NCBI GenBank assembly: GCA_030631445.1
Contig: DAOVLD010000094.1
Location: 1 to 6,963 of the forward strand
Direction of reading: 5' to 3'
Source of the DNA: Bacteroidota bacterium
GTDB taxonomy: Bacteria > Bacteroidota > Bacteroidia > Bacteroidales > VadinHA17
DNA: 6,963 nucleotides
A program made the position numbers and the translations under genes. Positions 1 through 6,315 of this stretch are shown one piece after another (within the stretch, counting starts at the first letter, position 1; each line of letters begins with the position of its first letter). Below the pieces are notes generated by a model, which did not search any database, had not been told where the DNA came from, and worked only from the letters and a program-made list of their open reading frames with translations.

Positions 1-205
1 AAAAAGGAAAACTATGGTTTCCTCCGGTGACAGGTCAGCAAAAATCCGGACATATAACTACCCCCAGGGAAGGATGACCGACCACCGGATCAACCTGACA
101 ATGTATAATCTTGAAGCAATTCTGAATGGTGATATTGAAGAGATAAATAATAAACTGCAGATGGCTGAAAATGCTGAGCGCCTCAAAGAAAGCGGACTGG
201 ATTAA
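1..205 (+). CDS. prfA: Peptide chain release factor 1 (RF1), C-terminal fragment
   Basis: This is the 3' end of a gene that begins before the window. The frame is open from base 2, and the stop is TAA at 203-205. RF1 reads UAA and UAG stop codons in the ribosomal A site and triggers peptide release. About 67 residues are visible, starting [19 protein letters not shown], followed by [13 protein letters not shown] and ending in [12 protein letters not shown]. The [20 protein letters not shown] block is the strongly conserved stretch just after the GGQ domain of class I release factors. The acidic tail after '[19 protein letters not shown]' matches RF1 better than RF2. The GGQ and PxT motifs lie upstream and cannot be seen. 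The ATG at position 14 is an internal methionine. pyrF follows after 17 bp, a neighbourhood I associate with Bacteroidota, so co-transcription is likely. Family assignment is firm. Confidence 0.95.
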   Translation, partial: KRKTMVSSGDRSAKIRTYNYPQGRMTDHRINLTMYNLEAILNGDIEEINNKLQMAENAERLKESGLD

Positions 206-222
206 AATCAGATTAAAAAATT

Positions 223-1053
223 ATGAACTCCAACACACTTTTCAATAATATAAAAAAAAAGAAATCATTCCTGTGCGTAGGACTGGATTCCGATATTGAG
301 AAGATCCCCGCAGTGCTTCATAGGGAAAAAGACCCTGTTTTCAGGTTTAATAAAGAAATAATTGATGCTACAAATGAATATGCAGTGGCTTATAAACCAA
401 ATATCGCTTTTTATGAATCACGTGGTGCTAATGGGTGGATATCCCTTGAAAACACAGTTGATTACATAAAATCCCAATACCCTGACATATTTCTTATTGC
501 CGATGCCAAGCGTGGTGATATTGGTAACACATCAAAAATGTATGCAAAAACATTCTTTGAGTATCTTGATTTTGACGCTATTACAGTGGCACCTTATATG
601 GGAGAGGACTCTGTGTCACCATTTCTGGAATATCCGGATAAATGGGTGATCCTCCTCGCTCTTACATCAAACAGTGGGGCAAATGATTTTCAATTTTCGG
701 TAGACAGGCAGAATAAGCGGTTATTTGAAAATGTATTACAAAGATCTTTGGAATGGGGATCGGAAAATAATATGATGTATGTTGTAGGTGCTACCAAAGC
801 AGAAATGTTAAGAGATATACGCAAGATAATTCCTGATCATTTTCTTCTGGTTCCCGGCATAGGAGCCCAGGGTGGAAGCTTGCAGGAGGTGACTGAATAT
901 GGAATTAATAATAAATGCGGACTGATAGTTAACTCTTCCCGTGGGATAATATTTGCTGACAGCTCAGATAAATTTGCGCAAAAAGCCGGTGAAAAAGCAA
1001 AAACAATTGCATTGGAGATGTCAACTATAATGTTCCAAAATCATCTGCTATAG
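223..1053 (+). CDS. pyrF: Orotidine 5'-phosphate decarboxylase, type 2
   Basis: This cytoplasmic enzyme decarboxylates OMP to UMP, the last step of de novo pyrimidine synthesis. At 276 residues it matches the longer type 2 PyrF subfamily rather than the roughly 230-residue E. coli type. The sequence shows an N-terminal FLCVGLDSD (residues 16-24) and YKPN (57-60). The core catalytic motif [10 protein letters not shown] (94-103) supplies D94, K96 and D99, which with K58 form the expected Lys-Asp-Lys-Asp tetrad of the family (mapped by motif, not by structure). [10 protein letters not shown] is at 121-130, [11 protein letters not shown] at 145-155, and the phosphate-binding loops PGIGAQGG (211-218) and NSSRGI (237-242, including R240). 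The start at 223 places the first conserved strand at the normal distance; no strong Shine-Dalgarno is visible. A run of nine A at 252-260 encodes part of a KKKK stretch. The TAG stop shares its last base with the GTG start of the next gene, suggesting translational coupling. Confidence 0.95.
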   Translation: MNSNTLFNNIKKKKSFLCVGLDSDIEKIPAVLHREKDPVFRFNKEIIDATNEYAVAYKPNIAFYESRGANGWISLENTVDYIKSQYPDIFLIADAKRGDIGNTSKMYAKTFFEYLDFDAITVAPYMGEDSVSPFLEYPDKWVILLALTSNSGANDFQFSVDRQNKRLFENVLQRSLEWGSENNMMYVVGATKAEMLRDIRKIIPDHFLLVPGIGAQGGSLQEVTEYGINNKCGLIVNSSRGIIFADSSDKFAQKAGEKAKTIALEMSTIMFQNHLL

Positions 1054-2336
1054 TGAAAGAAGAATTCCTTCATTTTGTCTGGATGTATGAGTTGTTTAAT
1101 AAAAATGACCTCCATGCTACATCAGGTGAGAAGATTGAAATAGTGCATCCTGGTCAGCATAATTCGGATGCCGGCCCCGATTTTATTAGTGCTAAGGTGA
1201 AAATTGACGGAACTTTATGGGTGGGAAATGTGGAGATACACATCTTTTCATCTGACTGGCAAAAACATGGGCATAATAATGATAAAGCATACGATAATGT
1301 AATCTTGCATGTCGTGTTCAAAGATGACCGGGTTGTAACCAGAAGTAACGAGGATCCTATCCCGGCAATGGAATTGACGTTCAGGGATAAACTCTATGAA
1401 AACTATGAAATTTTATTGCTAAACCGGCAATGGATACCATGCAATGATCAAATATTCAGGGTAGATCCATTTTTTATAAAACAATGGTTATATAAATTGC
1501 TGGTGGAAAGGCTGGAAAGTAAAACAGGTGATTTAAAGCAGATATTGTTGAGAAATGACCAAAGCTGGGAAGAATCATTTTACCAGGCACTTGCAGGAAG
1601 CTTCGGTTTTAAAAAGAATAGTGAACCATTCAGGTTCCTTGCCAGGTCATTGCCTCTTAAATACCTTGGAAAACATAAAGATAACCTGTTGCAAATTGAG
1701 GCAATGCTTTTCGGACAGGCAGGTTTTCTGCAAACGGCTTTTCCGGTTGATGATTATCAAAGTAAGTTAAAAAAGGAGTATGAATTTCTTCGGAAAAAGT
1801 TTTCTCTAAAACCACTCGGAGAACATCTTTGGAAATTTATGCGGCTGAGACCTTCAAATTTTCCGACAATCCGGATTGCACAGTTTTCAATGATTATTTA
1901 CCATTCATCTCATCTGTTTTCAAAAATCATTCAGACAAAAGACCCGGGCATAATTAAAGATCTTTTCAGGATTACAGCGTCCGAATACTGGGATGTACAT
2001 TACCGTTTTGGTAAAAAATCAACAAAGAAAGAAAAAAGGATCGGTGAAACAGGCATTAATAACATTTTGATCAACACGGTGGTTCCTTTTATTTTCCTGT
2101 ATGGCAAATCTAAAGGGATCACTGATCTGAGTGAACGGGCAATTGATATTCTTGAAAGTTTACCCCCCGAGGATAATTCAATTATTATAAAGTGGAAGAA
2201 ACTGGGTGTAAAAGCAAAAAATGCATCTGATTCACAAGCATTATTACAGCTTAAAAATGTATATTGTAATCAGAAAAAATGTTTAAATTGTCAAATCGGA
2301 AATCAGTTAATACTACAAAATTCAAATGAAGAGTGA
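1053..2336 (+). CDS. DUF2851 family protein of unknown function; possible nuclease-like fold
   Basis: I recognise this 427-residue protein as DUF2851 from its N-terminal block: EEFLHFVWMYELF (3-15), IEIVHPGQHNSDAGPDF (28-44), GTLWVGNVEIH (53-63), SDWQKHGHNNDKAYDNVILHVV (67-88). The family has no established function that I know of. No signal peptide or clear membrane segment is visible, so it is probably cytosolic. The arrangement GPDF (D43), a short hairpin, then VEIH (E61, H63) resembles the G-x-D ... E-x-K core of PD-(D/E)XK nucleases with His in place of Lys. That is inference. The protein has exactly four cysteines: C130 in WIPC, and C405, C410 and C413 at the C-terminus, which suggests a bound zinc or Fe-S cluster. 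The start is GTG at 1053-1055, overlapping the pyrF TAG by one base. It gives the expected MKEEFLHFVW beginning, and no nearer ATG keeps the conserved block. The 3' end overlaps the next gene by 11 bp. Confidence 0.85.
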   Translation: MKEEFLHFVWMYELFNKNDLHATSGEKIEIVHPGQHNSDAGPDFISAKVKIDGTLWVGNVEIHIFSSDWQKHGHNNDKAYDNVILHVVFKDDRVVTRSNEDPIPAMELTFRDKLYENYEILLLNRQWIPCNDQIFRVDPFFIKQWLYKLLVERLESKTGDLKQILLRNDQSWEESFYQALAGSFGFKKNSEPFRFLARSLPLKYLGKHKDNLLQIEAMLFGQAGFLQTAFPVDDYQSKLKKEYEFLRKKFSLKPLGEHLWKFMRLRPSNFPTIRIAQFSMIIYHSSHLFSKIIQTKDPGIIKDLFRITASEYWDVHYRFGKKSTKKEKRIGETGINNILINTVVPFIFLYGKSKGITDLSERAIDILESLPPEDNSIIIKWKKLGVKAKNASDSQALLQLKNVYCNQKKCLNCQIGNQLILQNSNEE

Positions 2337-3339
2337 ATTCAAACCGGCTGTTTATGCTTTTGTGCTATTGGTCAGTATTGTTAGTATTGGCATTATTGGG
2401 TATATGATAATTGAAGGGTTTTCATTTATCGAATCCTTCTTTATGACCATAATAACTGTGGCAACAGTTGGATTTCAGGAGGTCCATCCTCTGTCAGATG
2501 TTGGCAGAATTTTTACGGCCTTTTTGATAATTTTTAGTTTTGGTATTTTCGCATATGCTGTTACTACTTTTACACGCTATATTATTGATGGAATTTTCAG
2601 GAATTATTATAAAGATAACAAAGTGAAAAAACGAATCAGGAAATTAAGTAACCATGTAATCATTTGTGGTTACGGAAGAAATGGAAAACAGGCTGCTGTT
2701 AATCTTCGTGAGCATAAAGAGGATTTTGTTATTATTGAAAAAAATGAATCTTTAGTTCAAAAAATTCGTGAAGATGAATCGTTGCTTTATGTTGAAGGCG
2801 ATGCTGCAAATGATGAAATTCTCGAAGCCGCAAAGCTTGAAAGTGCAAGAGCACTGATTGCCACTTTACCCAATGATGCAGAAAATCTGTATATAGTCCT
2901 TACTGCCAGGCAATTAAATCCTAATTTGGTGATTGTCAGTAGAGCATCAGATGACCATTCTGTTGAGAAACTAAAGAGGGCCGGTGCTACAAATGTCATT
3001 ATGCCTGATAAAATCGGGGGGCAGCGGATGGCGAAACTGGTTGCTGAACCAGATCTGGTTGAGTTTATTGAGTACCTGATGCTTCAGAGCCATAAAGATG
3101 TAAGCTTGGAGGAAGTCTCATGTGAGGATATTGCTGTCTGTTTTGCAAACAAGTCAATAAAAGAGCTCGATATTCGCAATGTATCGGGAGCTAATATCAT
3201 CGGATTGAAAAGAGAGGATAAAAGTTTTATTATTAGTCCCTCACCCGAAATAAAGCTATCCCCGGGAGATCAGCTTTTCGCGCTTGGCAAGCATGAGCAA
3301 ATTGAACGTCTTAAATCCCTTATTGAGAAAGGAAAGTGA
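2326..3339 (+). CDS. Two-TM potassium channel with RCK/TrkA-N and TrkA-C regulatory domains
   Basis: This 337-residue protein has an MthK/Kch-like layout. TM1 is at about residues 8-29, a pore helix and filter at about 35-52 and TM2 at about 62-84. A charged linker (92-106) leads to a TrkA-N (RCK) Rossmann domain at about 109-230 and a TrkA-C domain at about 255-335. The nucleotide-binding loop is GYGRNG (115-120), with an acidic E138 at the end of the second strand, favouring NAD(H)-type ligands. EGDAANDEIL (157-166) is typical of TrkA-N. TrkA-C ends with LSPGDQLFALG (311-321). The expected role is ligand-gated K+ (or related cation) flux across the inner membrane. The filter reads TVGFQE (47-52), where canonical K+ channels have TVGYGD; see findings. 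The ATG at 2326 lies inside the end of the DUF2851 gene (11-bp overlap), which fits translational coupling. It also gives a short natural N-terminus before TM1. Ion selectivity is not certain. Confidence 0.9.
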   Translation: MKSEFKPAVYAFVLLVSIVSIGIIGYMIIEGFSFIESFFMTIITVATVGFQEVHPLSDVGRIFTAFLIIFSFGIFAYAVTTFTRYIIDGIFRNYYKDNKVKKRIRKLSNHVIICGYGRNGKQAAVNLREHKEDFVIIEKNESLVQKIREDESLLYVEGDAANDEILEAAKLESARALIATLPNDAENLYIVLTARQLNPNLVIVSRASDDHSVEKLKRAGATNVIMPDKIGGQRMAKLVAEPDLVEFIEYLMLQSHKDVSLEEVSCEDIAVCFANKSIKELDIRNVSGANIIGLKREDKSFIISPSPEIKLSPGDQLFALGKHEQIERLKSLIEKGK

Positions 3340-3351
3340 AAAGATTATAGT

Positions 3352-3401
3352 ATCATTTTATTTGCCTCATACACTTGACAAGGGACTTAAAATAAAATGA
3401 T
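3352..3401 (+). terminator. AT-rich perfect inverted repeat after the channel gene, possible terminator
   Basis: The left arm ATCATTTTATTT (3352-3363) is exactly complementary to the right arm AAATAAAATGAT (3390-3401). This gives a 12-bp stem around a 26-nt loop, starting 12 bp after the channel stop codon. The following sequence is AT-rich (TTATTAATATTTT) but has no clean U-tract, and the stem has only one G-C pair per arm. It may be a weak terminator or an mRNA 3'-end stabiliser that separates the prfA-pyrF cluster from rpsO. A binding site for a regulator is an alternative. Confidence 0.45.
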
Positions 3402-3425
3402 TATTAATATTTTCGCCGGAGTTTA

Positions 3426-3455
3426 TTGAATAATGAAAAAAAATAAATACTTTTG
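3426..3455 (+). promoter_or_regulatory. Bacteroidota-type promoter for rpsO(-pnp)
   Basis: The -33 core TTG (3426-3428) is followed after 19 bp by TACTTTTG (3448-3455). The latter is a perfect match to the TAnnTTTG -7 element recognised by the primary sigma factor of Bacteroidota. The intervening DNA is A-rich. Transcription would start around 3461-3465, leaving a leader of about 40 nt before the rpsO ATG. The call is by eye. Its position directly upstream of a highly expressed ribosomal gene and behind an inverted repeat supports it. Confidence 0.7.
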
Positions 3456-3501
3456 CACCTCTTATTAAGGAAAGTATAATTAGTTAAAAAACAAGAAAAT
3501 A

Positions 3502-3771
3502 ATGCAATTAACCGCAGAGAAGAAAAAGGAACTCTTCAAGAAGTATGGCAGTAACGAGAAGGATACCGGGTCAACAGAGGCTCAGATAGCATTGTTCTCA
3601 CAACGCATATCCCACCTGACAAGTCATCTTAAAACCAGTAAGAATGATTACCATACACAGCGATCATTATTGAAATTGGTAGGTAAAAGAAGACGGTTGC
3701 TTGACTACCTTAAAGGGAAAGATATCGATAAATACCGTGCAATTATTAAAGCACTGAAATTACGGAAGTAG
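3502..3771 (+). CDS. rpsO: 30S ribosomal protein S15
   Basis: The protein is 89 residues long, the normal length for bacterial S15, a primary binder of the 16S rRNA central domain that helps form the 30S platform and contacts 23S rRNA in an intersubunit bridge. The sequence shows DTGSTEAQIALFSQRI (21-36), LTSHLKTSKNDYHTQRSL (39-56) and the basic LVGKRRRLLDYL (59-70), which contain the helix and loop residues used for rRNA binding. The ATG start gives the usual short N-terminus (MQLTAEKK). No strong Shine-Dalgarno is present; the leader is A-rich, as is normal in this phylum. A promoter lies about 45 bp upstream and an intrinsic terminator begins 2 bp after the TAG stop. pnp follows 79 bp downstream, the same order as in many bacteria. 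In E. coli S15 represses its own translation through the leader; I see no equivalent structure here. Confidence 0.98.
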   Translation: MQLTAEKKKELFKKYGSNEKDTGSTEAQIALFSQRISHLTSHLKTSKNDYHTQRSLLKLVGKRRRLLDYLKGKDIDKYRAIIKALKLRK

Positions 3772-3772
3772 C

Positions 3773-3802
3773 AAAAGAGGCAATTTCAACATTGCCTTTT
3801 TT
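3773..3802 (+). terminator. Intrinsic terminator/attenuator between rpsO and pnp
   Basis: AGGCAAT (3778-3784) pairs with ATTGCCT (3791-3797) across the 6-nt loop TTCAAC. The stem extends outward through a G-U pair and an A-run opposite the T-run (3773-3777 with 3798-3802). The downstream arm runs into six T at 3797-3802. This is a typical rho-independent terminator right after the rpsO stop. Since no clear separate pnp promoter is visible in the 48 bp that remain, partial read-through may supply pnp, lowering its expression relative to S15. Confidence 0.85.
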
Positions 3803-3850
3803 CTTATTACTGCCAAAATGATTCCGTTACGATGATAAAAGAAATTAAAT

Positions 3851-5980
3851 ATGTATAAAGTAATTGAGAAAACAATTGATCTGGGTGATGGCCGGACAAT
3901 TTCTATTGAGACAGGCAAACTGGCAAAACAAGCTGATGGTTCTGTTGTTGTTAAAATGGGCAGGACAATGCTTCTTGCCACTGTGGTATCAGCTAAAGAG
4001 ATTAGAGAGGATGTGGATTTTATGCCTCTTTCTGTTGATTACAAAGAGAAATACGCTTCACTGGGAAGATTCCCGGGCGGATTTCTGAAAAGAGAGGCTA
4101 GACCTTCGGATTATGAAGTGCTTATTGCCAGGTTAGTGGACAGGGCGTTACGACCATTATTCCCTGATGATTATCATGCTGATACATTTGTAACTATAAA
4201 CCTTATTTCTGCTGATAAAGATATTCTACCCGATTCGTTAGCCGGACTTGCCGCATCTGCTGCTCTTAGTGTATCAGATATTCCTTTTGGTGGTCCGATC
4301 TCTGAAGTTAGGGTTGGAAGAATTGATGGGAAATTTAAGATCAATCCGGGCATTTCTGAGCTTGTGGATGCTGATATTGACCTTTTAATTGGGGCTACCA
4401 AAGATAATATCCTTATGGTTGAGGGTGAAATGGAAGAGATTTCTGAAGCTGAAATGATAGAGGCAATTAAGTTTGCTCATGAAGCGATAAAGGATCAGTG
4501 TAAAGTTCAGGAAGAACTGGCTGAAATGGTTGGTGCTACTCAAAAAAGAGAGTACGAAAATGAAGAGAGTGATGAGGGATTAAAGGAGAAGGTCTGGAAG
4601 GAAACATACGACAAAGTATTTAAAGTTGCAGAAAAGGCAATCGCCAACAAACAAGAACGAAGTGAAGCTTTTGAGGCTGTTAAAGAAAAATTTCTGGAGC
4701 AGTTTACTGATGAAGACGAAATAAATGAATCAATTATTGGGAAATATTACCATGATGTAGAAAAAGAGGCTGTACGTAATCTTATGCTTGATAAGGGAAT
4801 ACGCCTGGATGGGAGAAAAACTGATGAAATACGTTCTATCTGGAGCGAAGTAGATCCACTACCGGCAGCTCATGGTTCTGCTGTTTTTACAAGGGGAGAA
4901 ACTCAATCGCTTACAACAGTTACTCTGGGTACAAAACTTAATGAAAAAATGATTGATGAAGTCCTTTTCCAGGGCTCTCATAAATTTGTACTGCATTATA
5001 ACTTTCCTCCATTTTCAACCGGAGATGCGAGACCTGCAAGAGGTACAAGCAGAAGAGAAATTGGTCATGGGAATCTTGCGCATAGGGCATTGAAAAACAT
5101 GATGCCTGAAGACAGTGAGAATCCTTATGCAATAAGAGTTGTGTCAGATATTCTTGAGTCTAACGGTTCTTCATCAATGGCAACAGTTTGTGCCGGATCC
5201 CTTGCCCTCATGGATGCCGGTATAAAATTAAAAAAACCTGTTTCAGGTATTGCAATGGGCCTGATCTCTGATTCTAAGAGTAAAAGATATGCAATCCTTT
5301 CGGATATTCTTGGTGATGAAGATCACCTTGGCGATATGGATTTTAAAGTTACCGGTACCAGGGATGGTATAACTGCTACCCAAATGGATATTAAAGTTGA
5401 CGGACTTCCCTATGAGGTTCTGGCAGAAGCACTTGAACAAGCCAGAAAAGGAAGATTACATATTCTGGATAAAATGGCGGAAACAATTTCTGAACCAAGG
5501 GAAAATCTCAAACCCCATGCTCCACGTATTTCTCAGATTACTATACCTAAAGATATGATTGGTGCTATTATCGGACCAGGAGGTAAAGTAATACAGGAGA
5601 TTCAAAGCGAAACAGGGACAACAATTATCGTTGAAGAGATTGACGATAAAGGAGTTGTTGATGTATTTGCCGATAACGAAGAGGCGATTAATAAAGCGCT
5701 TAAGCGAATAAATAGCATTGTTGCTGTACCTGAGATTGGTGCGGTGTATAAAGGGAAAGTAAAAACCATTGTGCCTTTTGGTGCCTTTGTTGAAATACTA
5801 CCGGGCAAAGATGGTCTTCTTCATATTTCGGAAATTGAGTGGAGAAGATTAAAAACCGTAGATGAAGTGCTTTCTGAAGGTGATGAGGTTGAAGTGAAAT
5901 TGATAGATGTTGATAAAAGAACAGGTAAAGTTAAACTATCCCGGAAAATTCTACTTCCGAAACCTGACAGGAATAATTAG
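3851..5980 (+). CDS. pnp: Polynucleotide phosphorylase (PNPase)
   Basis: PNPase degrades RNA 3' to 5' with phosphate, releasing nucleoside diphosphates. It acts as a ring-shaped trimer and in many bacteria as part of the RNA degradosome. At 709 residues it is close to the E. coli length (711). Domain order is RNase PH-like domain 1 (about 10-145), an all-helical linker (about 240-312), RNase PH-like domain 2 (about 313-545), KH (about 562-622) and S1 (about 628-699). [16 protein letters not shown] (74-89) carries the RNA-entry loop, FLKR here where E. coli has [16 protein letters not shown] (396-407) and ESNGSSSMA (436-444) bind phosphate. [11 protein letters not shown] (489-499) supplies the metal/catalytic residues D491, D497 and K499, aligning with E. 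coli D486, D492 and K494. The KH GxxG loop is GPGG (575-578). S1 shows FGAFVEI and GLLHISEI. No C-terminal extension follows S1. The ATG at 3851 gives the standard N-terminus; no obvious Shine-Dalgarno. Confidence 0.98.
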   Translation: MYKVIEKTIDLGDGRTISIETGKLAKQADGSVVVKMGRTMLLATVVSAKEIREDVDFMPLSVDYKEKYASLGRFPGGFLKREARPSDYEVLIARLVDRALRPLFPDDYHADTFVTINLISADKDILPDSLAGLAASAALSVSDIPFGGPISEVRVGRIDGKFKINPGISELVDADIDLLIGATKDNILMVEGEMEEISEAEMIEAIKFAHEAIKDQCKVQEELAEMVGATQKREYENEESDEGLKEKVWKETYDKVFKVAEKAIANKQERSEAFEAVKEKFLEQFTDEDEINESIIGKYYHDVEKEAVRNLMLDKGIRLDGRKTDEIRSIWSEVDPLPAAHGSAVFTRGETQSLTTVTLGTKLNEKMIDEVLFQGSHKFVLHYNFPPFSTGDARPARGTSRREIGHGNLAHRALKNMMPEDSENPYAIRVVSDILESNGSSSMATVCAGSLALMDAGIKLKKPVSGIAMGLISDSKSKRYAILSDILGDEDHLGDMDFKVTGTRDGITATQMDIKVDGLPYEVLAEALEQARKGRLHILDKMAETISEPRENLKPHAPRISQITIPKDMIGAIIGPGGKVIQEIQSETGTTIIVEEIDDKGVVDVFADNEEAINKALKRINSIVAVPEIGAVYKGKVKTIVPFGAFVEILPGKDGLLHISEIEWRRLKTVDEVLSEGDEVEVKLIDVDKRTGKVKLSRKILLPKPDRNN

Positions 5981-5986
5981 AGGTAA

Positions 5987-6018
5987 ATGGAAAGATGGAA
6001 TAATGGAAAGATGGAACG
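5987..6018 (+). repeat. Left octamer repeat cluster (ATGGAANN units)
   Basis: Four consecutive 8-bp units read ATGGAAAG, ATGGAATA, ATGGAAAG and ATGGAACG. They are two copies of a 16-bp dimer that differ only in the last two bases. The cluster begins 6 bp after the pnp stop codon. The invariant ATGGAA core is the complement of the TTCCA core of the right cluster. Confidence 0.85.
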
Positions 6019-6167
6019 TTTGAGCAAACTTGTTTGCGAAAACCTCATGAGCGGGTTGTGGGAAGGATTGTGGGAGCGAATAATAATGGAAGAATGGGAA
6101 GAAAATGAATGACACACTTTTTGAACATTACTCGCTTCGCATGAGATCGATCGCTTTGCGATCTTAG

Positions 6168-6213
6168 TTCCAATATTCCAGTATTCCAATATTCCAGTAT
6201 TCCAATGTTCCAG
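6168..6213 (+). repeat. Right octamer repeat cluster (TTCCANNN units)
   Basis: Five full 8-bp units and a partial sixth read TTCCAATA, TTCCAGTA, TTCCAATA, TTCCAGTA, TTCCAATG and TTCCAG. Units alternate AATA/AGTA, so the higher period is 16 bp, as in the left cluster. Relative to the left cluster this one is inverted. It starts 4 bp after the GATCGC hairpin. Confidence 0.9.
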
Positions 6214-6253
6214 AATAACTATGCATTTTCCTGAAGAACTTAATTAATTGTAT

Positions 6254-6283
6254 AAGAAAGGTCGGGTTTTCCCGGCCTTTTTT
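6254..6283 (+). terminator. Strong rho-independent terminator, probably for pnp
   Basis: AAGGTCGGG (6258-6266) pairs with CCCGGCCTT (6271-6279) around a TTTT loop. All nine positions pair if one U-G wobble is allowed. The A-rich 5' flank can extend the stem into the T-run. The arm continues into T at 6280-6284. It is the only GC-rich hairpin with a U-tract after pnp, so it most likely ends the rpsO-pnp transcript, about 280 bp past the stop codon. Confidence 0.88.
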
Positions 6284-6315
6284 TGTTATATTTAAACCTT
6301 TCAAATTTTTCTGCA

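Larger units (their letters stand above)
5981..6253. other. Gene-free region with a composite inverted octamer-repeat element in the pnp 3' region
   Basis: No convincing gene lies here. Two clusters of 8-bp-period repeats in opposite orientation (5987-6018 and 6168-6213) bracket about 150 bp of sequence. That core holds several small palindromes: GCAAAC-TT-GTTTGC (6024-6037) and GATCGC-TTT-GCGATC (6149-6163), with an alternative AGATCG/CGATCT pairing at 6144-6164. A direct repeat TTGTGGGA occurs at 6056-6063 and 6068-6075, and two further TGGAA-like units at 6086-6101. The arms share the TGGAA/TTCCA core, so the transcript could fold into a long imperfect hairpin. The whole resembles a non-autonomous repeat element or a decayed insertion. 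Its purine-rich composition in the left half differs from flanking coding DNA. Repeats of this style occur in Bacteroidota intergenic regions as I recall; I could not check copy number. Confidence 0.6.

Noticed and set aside
252..260. A9 run near the start of pyrF as a programmed slippage site
   Set aside because: It encodes plain lysines in a variable N-terminal stretch before the conserved core, and the downstream frame is intact. There is no sign of an alternative product.
1555..1770. 71-codon open frame on the + strand inside the DUF2851 gene
   Set aside because: It lies wholly within a well-supported conserved gene in another frame, and its translation resembles no family I know.
2787..2999. 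Antisense open frame opposite the TrkA-N domain
   Set aside because: It is a shadow of the channel gene's codon pattern and has no independent start signal or family resemblance.
6047..6112. Small ORF MSGLWEGLWERIIMEEWEENE in the core of the repeat element
   Set aside because: At only 21 codons, its Trp/Glu-rich pattern follows from the GGAA/GTGGGA repeats. There is no ribosome site or recognisable motif, so I treat it as a by-product of the repeats.
5977..6189. 70-codon open frame on the - strand across the pnp 3' region
   Set aside because: Its product (beginning MEYWNIG) is a translation of the octamer repeats and palindromes, and it overlaps the end of pnp. No protein-like conservation is evident.
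6287..6294. TATATTTA as a promoter for the membrane-protein gene
   Set aside because: It is only a 7 of 8 match to TAnnTTTG, lies immediately after a terminator T-tract and has no TTG at the right upstream distance.
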